A DNA stretch of 64,000 bases, from the NCBI GenBank assembly GCA_936450465.1, contig OW388304.1, positions 7,446,700 through 7,510,699 on the forward strand, given 5' to 3'. Shown piece by piece: positions 36,950-48,548 of this stretch. This DNA comes from Gibbula magus. Taxonomy: Eukaryota; Mollusca; Gastropoda; Trochida; Trochidae. The notes under the pieces were generated by a model, which was not told the DNA's origin, searched no databases, and saw only the letters and a list, made by a program, of their open reading frames with translations. The stretch's first letter is position 1, and the number at the start of each line of letters is the position of its first letter. Both the position numbers and the translations under genes were made by a program.

Positions 36950-37440
36950 TCTTCTTCCAATTACTAACCAACACAAAATTAAAAGTTAAAGTTTATGAGA
37001 AAGGCTCTCTATGCCAAGGTCAAGGTCAAGGTCAAGGTCATGGTCACAGAGTAAAAAAGATATGACCTCATCTGAAAGTGTTATCACAGTAGACACACAT
37101 ATCAACTATCAAAGGTCCAACATTGACCAATCAAAGTTATGACCAAGGTTAAAGTTTTCCTAAAAGGCTATCTCTGTCCAGGTCATAGGCACAAGTGTGA
37201 AGTATCATAGGTCAATAACTGACCAATCAAAAGTTATTACCAAGGTTATGTTTCTAGGAAACTTCTTCCTGACCCAAGGTCAATGCCCTCATCTGATAGG
37301 TATCATCACATGTCAAGTGTCAAAGGTTTCTCACCGACCAATCAAATGTTTTGGTCAGGGAAACGGACAGACAGACGGACAGGTGAAAAACGATATATCC
37401 CCGAAATCTCCGATTTGGGGGCATAAAACTGTCGGTCAAA
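36950..37440. repeat. Degraded repeat with AAGGTCA run and ACGG microsatellite
   Basis: CAAGGTCAAGGTCAAGGTCA near 37018, phrases such as ACCAATCAAA repeated, then GGACAGACAGACGGACAGG and ATATCCCCGAAATC...GATTTGGGGGCAT. The microsatellite and terminal hairpin resemble pearl-like 3' ends. Confidence 0.4.
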
Positions 37441-37829
37441 TATTGATAGATTATCATTCGGTCATTGTCGTCGTAAATTCATTTTTGTGCTAAATGTTTT
37501 TCATATGTTTATCGGATATAATTTATATTTTAAATCATTCTATCTAATTCAAAATATGTATTATATGTAAATATCTGCAGAAACATTGCAAACGCTAATA
37601 GTTTTTATCAATTTTATTTTTTAAATCTTGTAAGAATTTATTAAATGAGTCCATATTAAAAACTGCTGATTTGCTTTATTATGTACTAACTTTAATATTA
37701 ATTTTAATATGTAAAACATTTTTCAGATTTCCTCTTTCATGAAAAACAAAAAAGACCTCCTTAATGCAGATTTTATTTGATCTAAGCTCAAAACATACAT
37801 CTTCTTCTCTCCAAATCGAATCAGTTGCC

Positions 37830-40517
37830 TTAACTTAACGGAAGCATGTGCCTGCGTGAATATCTTTCTTTCAGAATACCTCCTGGTAAACCTACAGGTC
37901 TGATACCGCGGCGACGAAGACCTTCGCCAACAGTTGGCGTATCTCTGCTGTGTAGACGTTCACTTTCTCTCCCTAATCCTACAAGGCTGATACGGCGGCG
38001 ATGAAGACCTTCTCCTTCATGTAAACCTGTACCCATACCCCCGCAACAAGGTGTAAAATCTCCGCGGTGACCAGCAGCAACAACAGTTGGAATTCTTCTG
38101 TGGTGTAGGTGTTCACCTAACTGAATAAGCGTGAAAACAAAATATGTTTATTATTTAATCACGAAATAAGACTTACAGTATATGCCTCCTTCACTAAATG
38201 CATATATCCCGAAAATTATTTACTTATATTTATATCTCAGTACACATATAATGTAATTTTGAATGTCACTTGTACGTTGTAGCAAAGTGAGAACTCAACA
38301 GATTGATTTGTATTCCTTTCAGGAGAGTCAATTAAAATTGCTCTAACCTAACTTAGTCTAGTTTTACACCTTATAGCAAACTGTAATAGGTAATAAATGG
38401 TGGGAGTTTTACAAAGTAAGTAAAATAAAGTTAATTGCCAACTCATTAACTAAGCTTCATTGTATATGTGTAATTAGGTATTCTTGTAAAGATAGACGTC
38501 AACTCTATTTCACCAAATTACCTCGGCAACTAATCGTCCTTTGTCATCTCTATCTGCATCCGTGCCCTCGTCAACACCTGCTAAAGAGAAAGGTAATGTG
38601 TCAGATGACAAGCCTGAAGGTGACGCTGTAAGTTTCCTTGTTCTATTGGCTATATAAAAGCCTGTTACAGAAATCGTTTGCATTTTTTAACCGTTGATGC
38701 CGTATCTGCTACGAGTATGCTGAAACTGTCTAATGTCTAATCTATTGATGCCCAACTTTGGCGTCTTGTTTGATGAGACACGTTGACATTGTACCGTCCT
38801 TTTACTAATTCATTCCCTTTGCTTTCGACTTTCAATTTGACGTCTATTCTTTGTATCATCGTGGACATGTACAGAACATGGTATTTTAGAGAATGGTGGC
38901 TTTCAAAAAAGTAATGATAACTAGATTGATATTTTAACAGCAGAATGCATCCATGTACCCTGCTTTCAATACTTAATGCTAATCTTAAGTATATTACCTC
39001 TTTTGCCAATTGGGGGTTCATCGTCCGGTTCACCTCTCTGTGAATTGAAACGTTGTAAATTTAATTAATATCGTGGTGTTACGTTTATATATCATGACAT
39101 GTATATCTTAAGTTTCATTTTATCAAGAATGAGGACAATATGTATTTATATACAACTTCTCTTATTATGCATAGCCCTTTGCAGAATAAAAGAAAGAAGT
39201 TGTATAACCATAAATAAAGTCCTCATTCTTCGTCATTCCCACTTCTAGAACGCTGCTCAAAACGTTTCAGTTTATTGAAATGTCTTTTATTGTTTCCATC
39301 ATTCAAGCAAAATGTTTGGTGCGGAATATATCCACTTATTGAATCGGCCTGGCAGAATATCACCTTCAAATATGCCCACTCCGCTATCTCAGTTCCAACG
39401 TTCAGGTAGTTTTACTGGAGGCGAACTACACATCTACTAACTCGTACTGTAACAATTTGCACATTTTAGTCAAATTCAGTCGTATTAAACAAGTTGTGGT
39501 CCCCCGTGTATGAATATACGATGAAGGTAGATGTCTTTCCATTGGGTGACTGAAAAAGCTCATAGAACTTCCTATAGAACTTGCTTGTATGCTTATAGAA
39601 TGTTCTTGTATGCTATGGTTTCTAAGTAATTGAACATCTGTTAACATCAACTTCGTGTAACTTGATGTAACATTATAGAATCGCTTTGCAAGAATATGCC
39701 CATATAGGGAACTTGAGTCATAATACTGCTTCATTGTTGTAATAACCTGGGTTTATAAGACGGCTAGAAATTGACCCTTTAGAGAACGTAAGCACTGTCG
39801 TCCCGAAATGAACTCTGACTGATCTATGTCTAAGTTGGGACAACTCTCACTGATCTATGTCTAAGTCGGAAATTACTCGGCCAACAGTGTCTTGCCAGTG
39901 GTTCATTCTCTAATCAACATATGCATTCAACCGAGAAAATATCAAAGTAAATTACCTTCAATTTGGGCAACCCGTCTCCTGTGATCTGTTCACCTATAAA
40001 TAATCATTAGTAGATCATACTATTTATTGATGGATTTCAGAAAATGTATTGTTTGTATATGGCCTGTAATAGCTGAACAAATACGCATTGAATATATAAG
40101 CATGTGATCTGTGAGACTGCAGAATATGGAAGCAATATTCTGCGATCTCACAGAACACGCTACACTTAGTATTCTCAGAACTATTGACAACAGTTATATT
40201 TACACTGTCAGCACGATGGCGGATAATTGTAAAAACAATTACAAAAGGTAAACCTAAAACTACTAAGGACAGAGAATAAAATAAAGCATACTATTTACTT
40301 CAGATCCAAACTCAAAGGTCTACACAGAAACGTTTGTTGTTTGAGTTGTAGTTACTACATATTAAGGAGAATTGTTACAACACTGATCTTCAACTGAGTC
40401 CAACAAGTTAGAAGTTTCACAACCCATTGTATGGTATTGATGGACCATTATACCTGCAGTTAGATCAACCAAGGACAGGCGGCCCACCAGCAGCACGATG
40501 ATGACTTTAGAAATCAT
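37830..40517 (-). CDS. Gene C, proximal complete form: secreted LHxRD protein, 5 exons
   Basis: Product unrecognised; third family member. Exons are 40454-40517 (signal, MISKVIIVLLV then SLVDLTA), 39956-39993 (GEQITGDGLPKLK), 38998-39037 (RGEPDDEPPIGKR), 38522-38580 (ends DDKGRLVAE, homologous to the A and B linker) and 37830-38120 (TAA stop). All junctions are GT-AG and the phases fit. The total of 492 bp gives 163 aa. Exon 5 carries EHLHHRRIPTV, a CCGG, GEGLHRRRIS, ERLHSRDTPTV and GEGLRRRGIRPVG, so LH motifs and RR/RRR sites recur. GKR at the end of exon 3 would be an amidation plus dibasic site in a neuropeptide precursor. Exons 2-3 form a symmetric phase-1 module. Three more copies of exons 1-3 lie upstream, so this may be only one of several transcript forms. 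Confidence 0.62.
39426..39734 (-). other. Open frame inside cassette intron 2; possible alternative last exon
   Basis: A 102-codon minus-strand frame starting MKQYYDSSSLYGH lies between exons 2 and 3. It is also open in cassettes 2 (41051-41359) and 3 (42676-42984) but frameshifted in cassette 4. Just upstream a CCCAG acceptor would join it in phase to exon 2, and AATAAA words follow its stop near 39280-39295. Differences between copies are mostly amino-acid changing, so there is no sign of purifying selection. This is probably intron sequence kept open by recent duplication. Confidence 0.2.
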
Positions 40518-40554
40518 GGCTTCGACAACTGTGATTCCAATGCCAGCTTGGTCC

Positions 40555-40560
40555 TTTATA
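40555..40560 (-). promoter_or_regulatory. TATA box of gene C cassette 1
   Basis: TATAAAGGACCAAG on the minus strand, 38 nt from the signal-exon ATG, with the same spacing in all four cassettes. The implied 5' leader is only about 10 nt. Confidence 0.45.
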
Positions 40561-40622
40561 TTTACTGTTCATCAATTTCCATGTAAATAACTCATTAGTT
40601 ACATCTATCTTAAGTATATTAC

Positions 40623-42143
40623 CTCTTTTGCTCTTTGCGGGTTCATCGTCTGGTTCACCTCTCTGTGAATTGAAACGTTGTAATTTAATTAATATCGTGG
40701 TGTTACGCTTATATGACATGATATTTATATCTTAAGTTTCATTTTATCAAGAATGAGGACAATATGTATATATATACAACTTCTCTTATTGTGCATAGCC
40801 CTTTGCAGAAAAAAAGAAAGAAGTTGTATAACCATAAATAAAGTCCTCATTCTTCGTCATTCCCACTTCTAGAACGCCGCTCAAAACGTTTCAATTTATT
40901 GAAATGTCTTTTATTGTTTCCATCATTCAAGTAAAATGTTTGGAGCGGCATATTATCCACTTATTGAATCGGCCTGGCAGAATATCACCTTCAAATATGC
41001 CCATTCCACTATCTCAGTTCCAACTTTCAGGTATTTTTACTGGAGGCGAACTACACATCTACTAACTCGTACTGTAACAATTTGCACATTTTAGTCAAAG
41101 TCAGTCGTATTAAACAAGTTGTGGTCCCCCGTTTATGAATATACGATGAAGCTAGATGTCTTTCCATTGGGTGATTGAAAAAGCTCATAGAACTTCCTAT
41201 AGAACTTTCTTGTATGCGTATAGAACATTCTTGTATGCTATGGTTTCTAAGTAATTGAACATCTGTTAACGTCAACTTCGTGTAACTTGATGTAACATTA
41301 TAGAATCGCTGTGCAAGAATATGCCCATATAGGGAACTTGAGTAATAACACTGCTTCATTGTTGTAATAACCTGGGTTTATAAGACGGCTAGAAATTGAC
41401 CCTTTAGAAAACGTAAGCATTGTCGTCCCGAAATGAACTCTGACTGATCTATGTCTAAGTCGGGACAACTCTCACTGATCTATGTCTTAGTCGGAAAGTA
41501 TCTCGGCGAACAGTGTCTTGCCTGTGATTCATTCTCTAATCAACATATGCATTCAACCGAGAAAATATCAAAGTAAATTACCTTCAATTTGGACAACCCG
41601 TCTCCTGTGATCTGTTCACCTATAAATAATCATTAGTAGATCATACTATTTATTGATGGATTTAAGAAAATGTAATGTTTGTATATGGCCTGTAATAGCT
41701 GAACAAATACGCATTGAATATATAAGCATGTGATCTGTGAGACTGCAGAATATGGAAGCAATATTCTGCGATCTCACAGAACACGCTACACTTAGTATTC
41801 TCAGAACTATTGACAACAGTTATATTTACACTGTCAGCACGATGGCGGATAATTGTAAAAACAATTACAAAAGGTAAACCTAAAACTACTAAGGACAGAG
41901 AATAAAATAAAGCATACTATTTACTTCAGATCCAAACTCAAAGGTCTACACAGAAACGTTTGTTGTTTGAGTTGTAGTTACTACATATTAAGGAGAATTG
42001 TTACAACACTGATCTTCAACTGAGTCCAACAAGTTAGAAGTTTCACAACCCATTGTATGGTATTGATGGACCATTATACCTGCAGTTAGATCAACCAAGG
42101 ACAGGCGGCCCACCAGCAGCACGATGATGACTTTAGAAATCAT
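40623..42143 (-). CDS. Gene C cassette 2 (duplicate exons 1-3)
   Basis: A near-identical copy of the proximal exons 1-3, shifted by about 1625 bp. Exon 1 is 42080-42143 with the same signal peptide, exon 2 is 41582-41619 (ends GDGLSKLK), and exon 3 is 40623-40662 (RGEPDDEPAKSKR). Splice sites and phases are all preserved, and exon 3 ends in phase 1. No private exon 4 or 5 follows. It could therefore splice only to the shared terminal exons or to the next cassette's exon 2. A TATA box lies at 42181-42186. Confidence 0.55.
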
Positions 42144-42248
42144 GGCTTCGACAACTGTGATTCCAATGCCAGCTTGGTCCTTTATATTTACTGTTCATCA
42201 ATTTCCATGTAAATAACTCATTAGTTACATCTATCTTAAGTATATTAC

Positions 42249-43765
42249 CTCTTTTGCTCTTTGCGGGTTCATCGTCTGGTTCACCTCTCTGTGAATTGAA
42301 ACGTTGTAATTTAATTAATATCGTGGTGTTACGCTTATATGACATGATATTTATATCTTAAGTTTCATTTTATCAAGAATGAGGACAATATGTATATATA
42401 TACAACTTCTCTTATTGTGCATAGCCCTTTGCAGAAAAAAAGAAAGAAGTTGTATAACCATAAATAAAGTCCTCATTCTTCGTCATTCCCACTTCCAGAA
42501 CGCCGCTCAAAACGTTTCAATTTATTGAAATGTCTTTTATTGTTTCCATCATTCAAGTAAAATGTTTGGAGCGGCATATTATCCACTTATTGAATCGGCC
42601 TGGCAGAATATCACCTTCAAATATGCCCATTCCACTATCTCAGTTCCAACTTTCAGGTGTTTTACTGGAGGCGAACTACACATCTACTAACTCGTACTGT
42701 AACAATTTGCACATTTTAGTCAAAGTCAGTCGTATTAAACAAGTTGTGGTCCCCCGTTTATGAATATACGATGAAGCTAGATGTCTTTCCATTGGGTGAT
42801 TGAAAAAGCTCATAGAACTTCCTATAGAACTTTCTTGTATGCGTATAGAACATTCTTGTATGCTATGGTTTCTAAGTAATTGAACATCTGTTAACGTCAA
42901 CTTCGTGTAACTTGATGTAACATTATTGCATCGCTGTGCAAGAATATGCCCATATAGGGAACTTGAGTAATAACACTGCTTCATTGTTGTAATAACCTGG
43001 GTTTATAAGACGGCTAGAAATTGACCCTTTAGAAAACGTAAGCATTGTCGTCCCGAAATGAACTCTGACTGATCTATGTCTAAGTCGGGACAACTCTCAC
43101 TGATCTATGTCTTAGTCGGAAAGTATCTCGGCGAACAGTGTCTTGCCTGTGATTCATTCTCTAATCAACATATGCATTCAACCGAGAAAATATCAAAGTA
43201 AATTACCTTCAATTTGGACAACCCGTCTCCTGTGATCTGTTCACCTATAAATAATCATTAGTAGATCATACTATTTATTGATGGATTTAAGAAAATGTAA
43301 TGTTTGTATATGGCCTGTAATAGCTGAACAAATACGCATTGAATATATAAGCATGTGATCTGTGAGACTGCAGAATATGGAAGCAATATTCTGCGATCTC
43401 ACAGAACACGCTACACTTAGTATTCTCAGAACTATTGACAACAGTTATATTTACACTGTCAGCACGATGGCGGATAATTGTAAAAACAATTACAAAAGGT
43501 AAACCTAAAACTACTAAGGACAGAGAATAAAATAAAGCATACTATTTACTTCAGATCCAAACTCAAAGGTCTACATAGAAACGTTTGTTTAAATTGTAGT
43601 TACTACATATTAAGGAGAATTTTTACAACACTGATCTTCAACTGAGTTCTACAAGTTAGAAGTTTCACAACCCATTGTATGGTATTGATGGACCATTATA
43701 CCTGCAGTTAGATCAACCAAGGACAGGCGGCCCACCAGCAGCACGATGGTGACTTTAGAAATCAT
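42249..43765 (-). CDS. Gene C cassette 3 (duplicate exons 1-3)
   Basis: Third copy of the signal-exon cassette: exon 1 43702-43765 (MISKVTIVLLV), exon 2 43207-43244, exon 3 42249-42288 (RGEPDDEPAKSKR). Donors, acceptors and phases are intact. The TATA box is at 43803-43808, 38 nt from the ATG as in the other cassettes. It is nearly identical to cassette 2, which suggests recent unequal crossing-over. Confidence 0.55.
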
Positions 43766-43870
43766 GGCTTCGACAACTGTGATTCCAATGCCAGCTTGGT
43801 CCTTTATATTTAGTTTTCATCAATTTCCATGTAAATAACTCATTAGTTACATCTATCTTAAGTATATTAC

Positions 43871-46800
43871 CTCTTTTGCCCCTTGGGGGTTCATCGTCTG
43901 GTTCACCTCTCTGTGAATTGAAACGTCGTAATTTAATTAATATCATGGTGTTACGTTTATATGTCATGACATTTATATCTTAAGTTTCATTTTATCAAGA
44001 ATGAGGACAATATGTATATATACACCACGTGGTGTGGTTATCAGGTCAATATCAGAGGTAGTTATTTTTAGATAACCGACCTCCAAGCAACCGAGCGGTC
44101 GGTTATCAAGAGGTTGGTTATCAGATAACCAACCTCGTGATAACCGACCTCTCGGTTCGATATGGTGAACATGTCTCGGCTTCGCCTCGCCATATTCACC
44201 ATATCGCACCTCGAAAAAAAACTTACCCTCGGCTTGCGGGTCTAAATGACCCTTTGCCTCTATTTGTGACTTTCGACATTCTTTACATTATTTTTTTCAG
44301 TCAGTTTTGTCATGCCAATATTTTCATTTAGTTTACATAAAATACGACAAAAGCTGATTTAAAGAATATCAAAGGTCACAAATACGTGTATATGAAAGAA
44401 AACATGATACATAATCCACATTATTTATTTACCATCATTTTAATTTCATATTACATGTTACACACATATTCTTGTTATCCTTTTTATAAGTTCAATTAAA
44501 TGAGTCACTTAGTTTGTTAATATCCCGTAATTCAGCACACACTATCGATGGTGGTCCTCTCTGCAACTGCAGGAAATGGCACAAAACAATGTCAGTAACA
44601 CGGAAAGGTCCCTTTTCAAGCAATCCATTTGATGTCAACTTTGATGCTGTCTTTTCTTAATGACGACTCCAGCTAAATTCGTTTGGTTGTCCCTGAAACA
44701 AGCAAAAGTGACACATATAGTAACAGACTCATGATGAATGAATTGTTGGGGGATGTTTCTGATGTCTCATCTTGTATTAGCTTTGTAGACTTGTGTATGT
44801 GTGATATAGGCTACTTTCTTTTACTTTACTTAAAAGTGCATCCATTGTGTCGTTTGGGGTCACATATGCCAAATTTATAAATGGTGTTATTTTATCTGGA
44901 AGTACTGACTGTTGCCGAAAATTGCCGTTTTGGTGATAATCGACTCAAAACATCAGGACAAATTATGGTTGATAATGTTGAATAGGTCATGACTATTGTA
45001 CATGAAAATGGGACGTGTAGTTTCGGTTTCTACACATGTATAATGATGTTGCTCGATTTAAATTGGAAACTATTAGTTATGATATATTTGACGATTGGGG
45101 ATGGGTATGCAAGTTGAGTAAACCTATTTGAACTTAAATCCGCACGTATTAAACCCAAACAAAATATCATGAAACAATACTAGATGCATCTTTAATAGCA
45201 GAATATTTACGGAATATCTAAATGATAAAATTACAAATATTGATAGCAAGAAAATCAACGATATTAATTTAACACTCGATATTGATTATCGAAAACGAGC
45301 TATTCATTGCTGAAGTCAATGAAAATGACATGCAAAGGTATACGAGACGGTAATGTCAAAATGGTAAAGACAATCATCCCACGCCCTGGTGAAAATCATT
45401 ATTACGATCTGTCAAGCAAAGTTGTATGATATTATGAATGAAACACTATCGTGAACATGTTTATATTTAGTTTGGTCACTCGAAAACGCCCTATTACATG
45501 AGCTAAAATGTCAAATACGGTTATACAGAAAATGAATGAGTGTCAAATACAATGTAACTCACCTTCATTTCGCTCCGAACAGACCTTGAAACACTTATTA
45601 TGTGTACTATTGTTTGAAACATCAGACCACTCCATTTTGGCCCTCGCAACCACGCGCTTTTGATTGTGTGCAGCACGTGAAGTTAGAAACTTAGCTTGGC
45701 AACATGACATTCATGATGTCCGTGCATCACAAGATGCAATGAACAACGTCCGTGCAGCCACGGTTTTCGCTGAACGCCAGTTGATAGTTGGTCATGGACT
45801 GAATGGCTTGTAAAAACAGAATATGTTGTCAAAAACAATCTTATAAATGTTTGTTTTATTTTGAAAAAATCATCTTTATTGCATATATATTCAAAGAAAA
45901 GGTGATGTAGTTTCTGAAGTAAAAACGAAAAGAAACAGTTGGTTACTTGCTAGGAATTTCTGTTTGACAACAATGAATGTACACCAATCGATTTGCACGT
46001 GGATTTCGCGAAGTGTGCACGTGAAGATGAAGCAATCTTTGGAGTAGGATTCACGCAAGCATTACAACATTACAACTAGTTCAAAACGTTCAAATAAAGT
46101 AACTATTTCGTATATATGAAAATAAAAACGACTTGCCATTTTATCAATCATAACCATGTGGTGTATGTGAAATAATGACCTCGACCTAGTGAATATCTGT
46201 GATAACCATCTCGCGTACCGCTCGATGGTTATCACAGATATTCACTCGGTCTGCGGTCATTATTTCAACCATATACAACTTCTCTTATTGTGCATAGCCC
46301 TTTGCAGAATAAAAGAAAGAAGTTGTATAACCATAAATAAAGTCCTCATTCTTCGTCACTCCAAATTCTAGAACGCTGCTCAAAACGTTTCAATTTATTG
46401 AAATGTCTTTTATTGTTTCCATCATTCAAGCAAAATGTTTGGTGCGTCATATATCCACTTATTGAATCGGCCTGGCAGAATATCACCTTCAAATATGCCC
46501 CCTCCGCTATCTCAGTTCCAACGTTCAGGTATTTTTACTGGAGGCGAACTACACATCTACTAACTCGTACTGTAACAATTTGCACATTTTAGTCAAAGTC
46601 AGTCGTATTAAACAAGTTGTGGTCCCCCGTGTATGAATATACGATGAAGCTAGAAGGTCTTTCCATTGGGTGACTGAAAAAGTTCATAGAACTTCCTATA
46701 GAACTTTCTTGTATGCTTATAGAATGTTCTTGTATGCTATGGCTTCTAAGTAATTGAACATCTGTTAACATCAACTTCGTGTAACTTGATGTAACAGTAT

Positions 46801-47764
46801 TGCATCGCTGTGCAAGAATATGCCCATATAGGGAACTTGAGTCACAATACTGCTTCATTGTTGTAATAACCTGGGTTTATAAGACGGCTAGAAATTGACC
46901 CTTTAGAAAACGTAAGCACTGTGGTCCCGAAATGAACTCTGACTGATCTATGTCTAAGTCGGGACAACTCTCACTGATCTATGTCTAAGTCGGGACAACT
47001 CTCACTGATCTATGTCTAAGTCGGGACAACTCTCACTGATCTATGTCTAAGTCGGGACAACTCTCACTGATCTATGTCTAAGTCGGGACAACTCTCACTG
47101 ATCTATGTCTAAGTCGGAATTACCTCGGCGTACAGTGTCTTGCCTGTGATTCATTCTCTAATCAACATATGCATTCAACCAAGAAAATATCAAAGTAAAT
47201 TACCTTCAATTTGGACAACCCGTCTCCTGTGATGTGTTCACCTATAAATAATCATTAGTAGATCATACTATTTATTGATAGATTTTAAAAAATGTAATGT
47301 TTGTATATGACCTGTAATAGCTGAACACATACGCATTGAATATATAAGCATGTGATCTGTGAGACTGCCGAATATGGAAGCAATATTCTGCAGTCTCACA
47401 GAACACGCTACACTTAGTATTCTCAGAACTATTGACAACAGTTATATTTACACTGTCAACACGATAGCGGATAATTGTAAAACAATTACAAAAGGTAAAC
47501 ATAAAACTACTAAGGTTAGAGAATAAAATAAAGCATACTATTTACTTCAGATCCAAACTCAAAGGTCTACATAGAAACGTTTGTTGTTTGAGTTGTAGTT
47601 ACTACATATTAAGGAGAATTGTTACAACACTGATCTTCAACTGAGTTCGACAAGTTAGAAGTTTCACAACCCATTGTATGGTATTGATGGACCATTATAC
47701 CTGCAGTTAGATCAACCAAGGACAGGAGGCCCACCAGCAGCACGATGATGACTTTAGAAATCAT
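43871..47764 (-). CDS. Gene C cassette 4, outermost, split by a 2.25-kb insertion
   Basis: Exon 1 is 47701-47764 (signal peptide with VGLLSL where cassettes 1-3 have VGRLSL), exon 2 is 47204-47241 and exon 3 is 43871-43910 (RGEPDDEPPRGKR). A 2.25-kb insertion (44023-46270) separates exons 2 and 3, but both splice sites survive. This is the only cassette whose upstream sequence resembles the full promoters of A and B, so I infer it is the ancestral start of gene C. Splicing exon 1 to all four exon 2-3 modules and then exons 4-5 would stay in frame (726 bp). Confidence 0.52.
44023..46270. mobile_element. 2.25-kb insertion with hairpin-rich ends in gene C
   Basis: Comparison with cassettes 1-3 shows it interrupts AATATGTATATATATACAACTTC in cassette 4. 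The left end holds nested GATAACCGACCTC inverted repeats and CACCACGTGGTG. The right end holds a long stem made of TGAATATCTGTGATAACCAT and its complement. No transposase frame was found, so the class is unknown. Confidence 0.55.
44834..45191. mobile_element. Second copy of the TTAA MITE
   Basis: AAGTGCATCCATTGTGTCG at the left and AGATGCATCT at the right, with TTAA on both sides. The interior (CACATGTATAATGATG, GGGACGTGTAGTTTCGG) is the reverse complement of 34385-34875. It is nested in the 44023-46270 insertion. Confidence 0.6.
46942..47117. repeat. 31-bp tandem repeat, about six copies
   Basis: ACTGATCTATGTCTAAGTCG followed by GGACAACTCTC, repeated in cassette 4 intron 2. Cassettes 1-3 have only two copies at the same place, so this is a local expansion. 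Confidence 0.85.
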
Positions 47765-47975
47765 GGCTTCGACAACTGTGATTCCAATGCCAGCTTGGTC
47801 CTTTATATTTAGTTTTCATCAATTTCCATTTAAATAACTCATTAGTTATATCTCTCAGTTTGTTTTCAATCCATCACCGTGAAGTTCAGCTTCAATACTT
47901 ATTTTCTGTGTACAAATTATATTTTTTTTACGTTTCTACCGAGACGAGCAGATTCACCATGGAAAATAATAACAT
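47765..47975 (-). promoter_or_regulatory. Ancestral-type promoter of gene C
   Basis: TATAAA on the minus strand (47802-47807) lies 38 nt before the ATG and is followed by GGACCAAG. Further upstream the sequence matches the A and B promoters, including plus-strand TCTCTCAGT, TCAGCTTCAAT and TTCACCATGGAA words. Cassettes 1-3 keep only the first 100 bp or so of this region before running into the neighbouring cassette's intron. Confidence 0.5.
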
Positions 47976-48548
47976 TTATATATTTTTTTTTTTTATTATT
48001 TGCATATTGAACCTATATTGGTAAGGCTACAACGATTTATTATCTCAGTGTTTTATTTCTACAAAACAAATTAATGTATTTTTGGGGGTATATGATTGTT
48101 TATCCCTTAGGTAACAATGCTTTATCAATTAAAAACTTATGTTTAATGATTTTAAGATAACCATGATATGGCCATGTGTCATCTTCACACGGGATCGTTG
48201 TTTGATCGTTTGCATCTTTGATGTACATATTTCTTATTGGTATATCCGTGTTTTTGCATTAATGTTATATTAAATTTCGAAACTATAACTGCTCTTGATG
48301 TCTTTCGTTATTGAATTTAAAAGTCAAATACACTGTCATTTATCAAGAAGATTTTTATTTTCCATTTAATGAATTTGAAAGTATTTGATTTGTTGAAATG
48401 TTTCAGAAATACTAAGGTATGACACGGAAAACTTCACTTCACTTCACTGAAGGTGAAGACTCTATTATAGTACCTATTCAAAATCCCAGTGAAATCAAAC
48501 CTTAAAAATCAGAATTGTTTTGAGGCATTGTATTATTAACAAGAAAAA

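Larger units (their letters stand above)
38998..47764 (-). repeat. Tandem array of four about 1.6-kb exon 1-3 units
   Basis: Units repeat at about 1625 bp (exon 3 at 38998, 40623, 42249 and 43871). Junctions join intron-3 sequence (plus-strand ATCTTAAGTATATTAC) to the promoter of the neighbouring unit (CTCATTAGTTACATCT), as expected from unequal crossing-over. Units 2 and 3 are almost identical; units 1 and 4 are more diverged. Unit 4 is enlarged by an insertion. Confidence 0.85.

Noticed and set aside
37018..37050. AAGGTCA run as a nuclear-receptor response element
   Set aside because: Such GGTCA phrases recur at 56.2 and 63.8 kb next to pearl-like repeat debris, so repeat origin is likelier.
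39313..39420. Plus-strand peptide-like frame (LNRPGRISPSNMPTPLSQ) in the gene C cassettes
   Set aside because: Cassette 2 has an extra base that shifts the frame, so it is not conserved as coding.
40507..40719. 70-codon minus-strand frame containing RGEPDDEPAKSKRG
   Set aside because: It is exon 3 read through its donor site into intron and the next promoter; the real exon is 40623-40662.
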